From SIG205 sp045545595 (GTDB lineage: Bacteria; Bacillota_I; Bacilli_A; RF39; UBA660), in the NCBI GenBank assembly GCA_045545595.1, contig JAZQBG010000017.1, forward strand, positions 1-14,816: a stretch of DNA of 14,816 nucleotides, in the 5' to 3' direction. Below the pieces are notes generated by a model. It was not told the origin of the DNA, searched no databases, and worked only from the letters and a program-made list of their open reading frames with translations. Position 1 is the stretch's first letter, and each line of letters starts with the position of its first letter. Below, piece by piece: positions 14,673 to 14,816 of this stretch. The position numbers were made by a program, and so were the translations under genes.

Positions 14673-14692
14673 TCCCGATATATATATTGGGA
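14673..14692 (+). promoter_or_regulatory. Hairpin sequestering the ribosome binding site of the edge gene
   Basis: TCCCGATA (14673-14680) pairs with TATTGGGA (14685-14692), including one G-T wobble, around a TATA loop. The right arm contains the GGGA of the Shine-Dalgarno sequence GGGAGATGAT (14689-14698) for the ATG at 14704, so the folded transcript would hide part of the site. TTGGCA (14661-14666) with TATATT (14683-14688) at 16 nt could be a promoter inside the same stretch; transcripts from it would lack the left arm. Confidence 0.45.
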
Positions 14693-14703
14693 GATGATTT
14701 TTT

Positions 14704-14816
14704 ATGATAAACCAGGTAGAAAGAACTAGAATAAAATATTTTATGTCAAATGATGTAGCATTCAAAACATTTTTTAGAAAGAATCCAAAGATGTTAAAGA
14801 AAGTAATAAGTATGTC
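14704..14816 (+). CDS. 5' end of a gene running off the right edge, possibly a PD-(D/E)XK (Rpn-like) transposase
   Basis: The ATG at 14704 behind GGGAGATGAT opens a frame of 37 codons to the window edge: MINQVERTRIKYFMSNDVAF, then KTFFRKNPKMLKKVISMS. The pattern 'S-D-VAFKTFF...N...L..MIS' recalls the N-termini of Rpn/PDDEXK_2 nuclease-transposase proteins (LSPKSDVVFKxLFG), which are frequent in gut Firmicutes. The catalytic motifs would lie beyond the edge, so this is a guess from a short stretch. The hairpin over its ribosome binding site is a feature often used by mobile genes to damp expression from read-through, which fits. It could equally be an unrelated accessory gene. Confidence 0.55.
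   Translation, partial: MINQVERTRIKYFMSNDVAFKTFFRKNPKMLKKVISM

Overview
The window comes from a very AT-rich, low-GC Gram-positive-type genome that uses the standard code: tryptophan is TGG, and every intact gene ends in TAA or TAG. Shine-Dalgarno sites are AGGAGG-like, and promoters fit TTTACA-N17-TATAAT, often with an upstream TG. The gene set (EzrA, class B PBP, zinc-type L33, YnbB-like and YmfI-like proteins, LemA) points to Bacilli. The short-armed SMC (983 aa) is like the SMC of mycoplasmas. My inference is an uncultured, reduced-genome Bacilli lineage related to Mollicutes.

Region 1 (1-1520) is accessory. An IS30-family element lies on the minus strand, and its transposase carries a one-base frameshift near the start. 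Beyond its right end, a gene running off the left edge (start at 65, minus) has an unusual leader: an 11-base segment exactly complementary to its ribosome binding site encloses a row of small hairpins, three of which share near-identical hexaloops. Region 2 (1580-4614) is smc with its own promoter and terminator. Region 3 (4627-8796) looks like one operon from a strong promoter: a YmfI/FabG-type short-chain reductase, a YnbB-type PLP enzyme starting 1 nt after it, and a class B penicillin-binding protein. Region 4 (8811-9646) is rpmG plus efp, with a weak terminator between them and a terminator stem built into the last codons of efp. In B. subtilis, ymfI and ynbB are both needed for 5-aminopentanol modification of EF-P Lys32. 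Here their homologues form one operon about 3.6 kb from efp, so regions 3 and 4 probably hold an EF-P modification neighbourhood.

Region 5 (9702-10181) is a broken Bro-N/DinD-like gene of phage type. Region 6 (10239-14635) holds ezrA, then lemA and a DUF2207 membrane protein, each with intrinsic terminators. Region 7 (14640-14816) starts a second accessory gene, possibly a PD-(D/E)XK transposase, whose ribosome binding site is folded into a hairpin.

The most novel candidate is the structured leader at 66-241. The most interpretable functional story is the SDR + PLP enzyme + efp grouping. No tRNA, rRNA or CRISPR array was seen.
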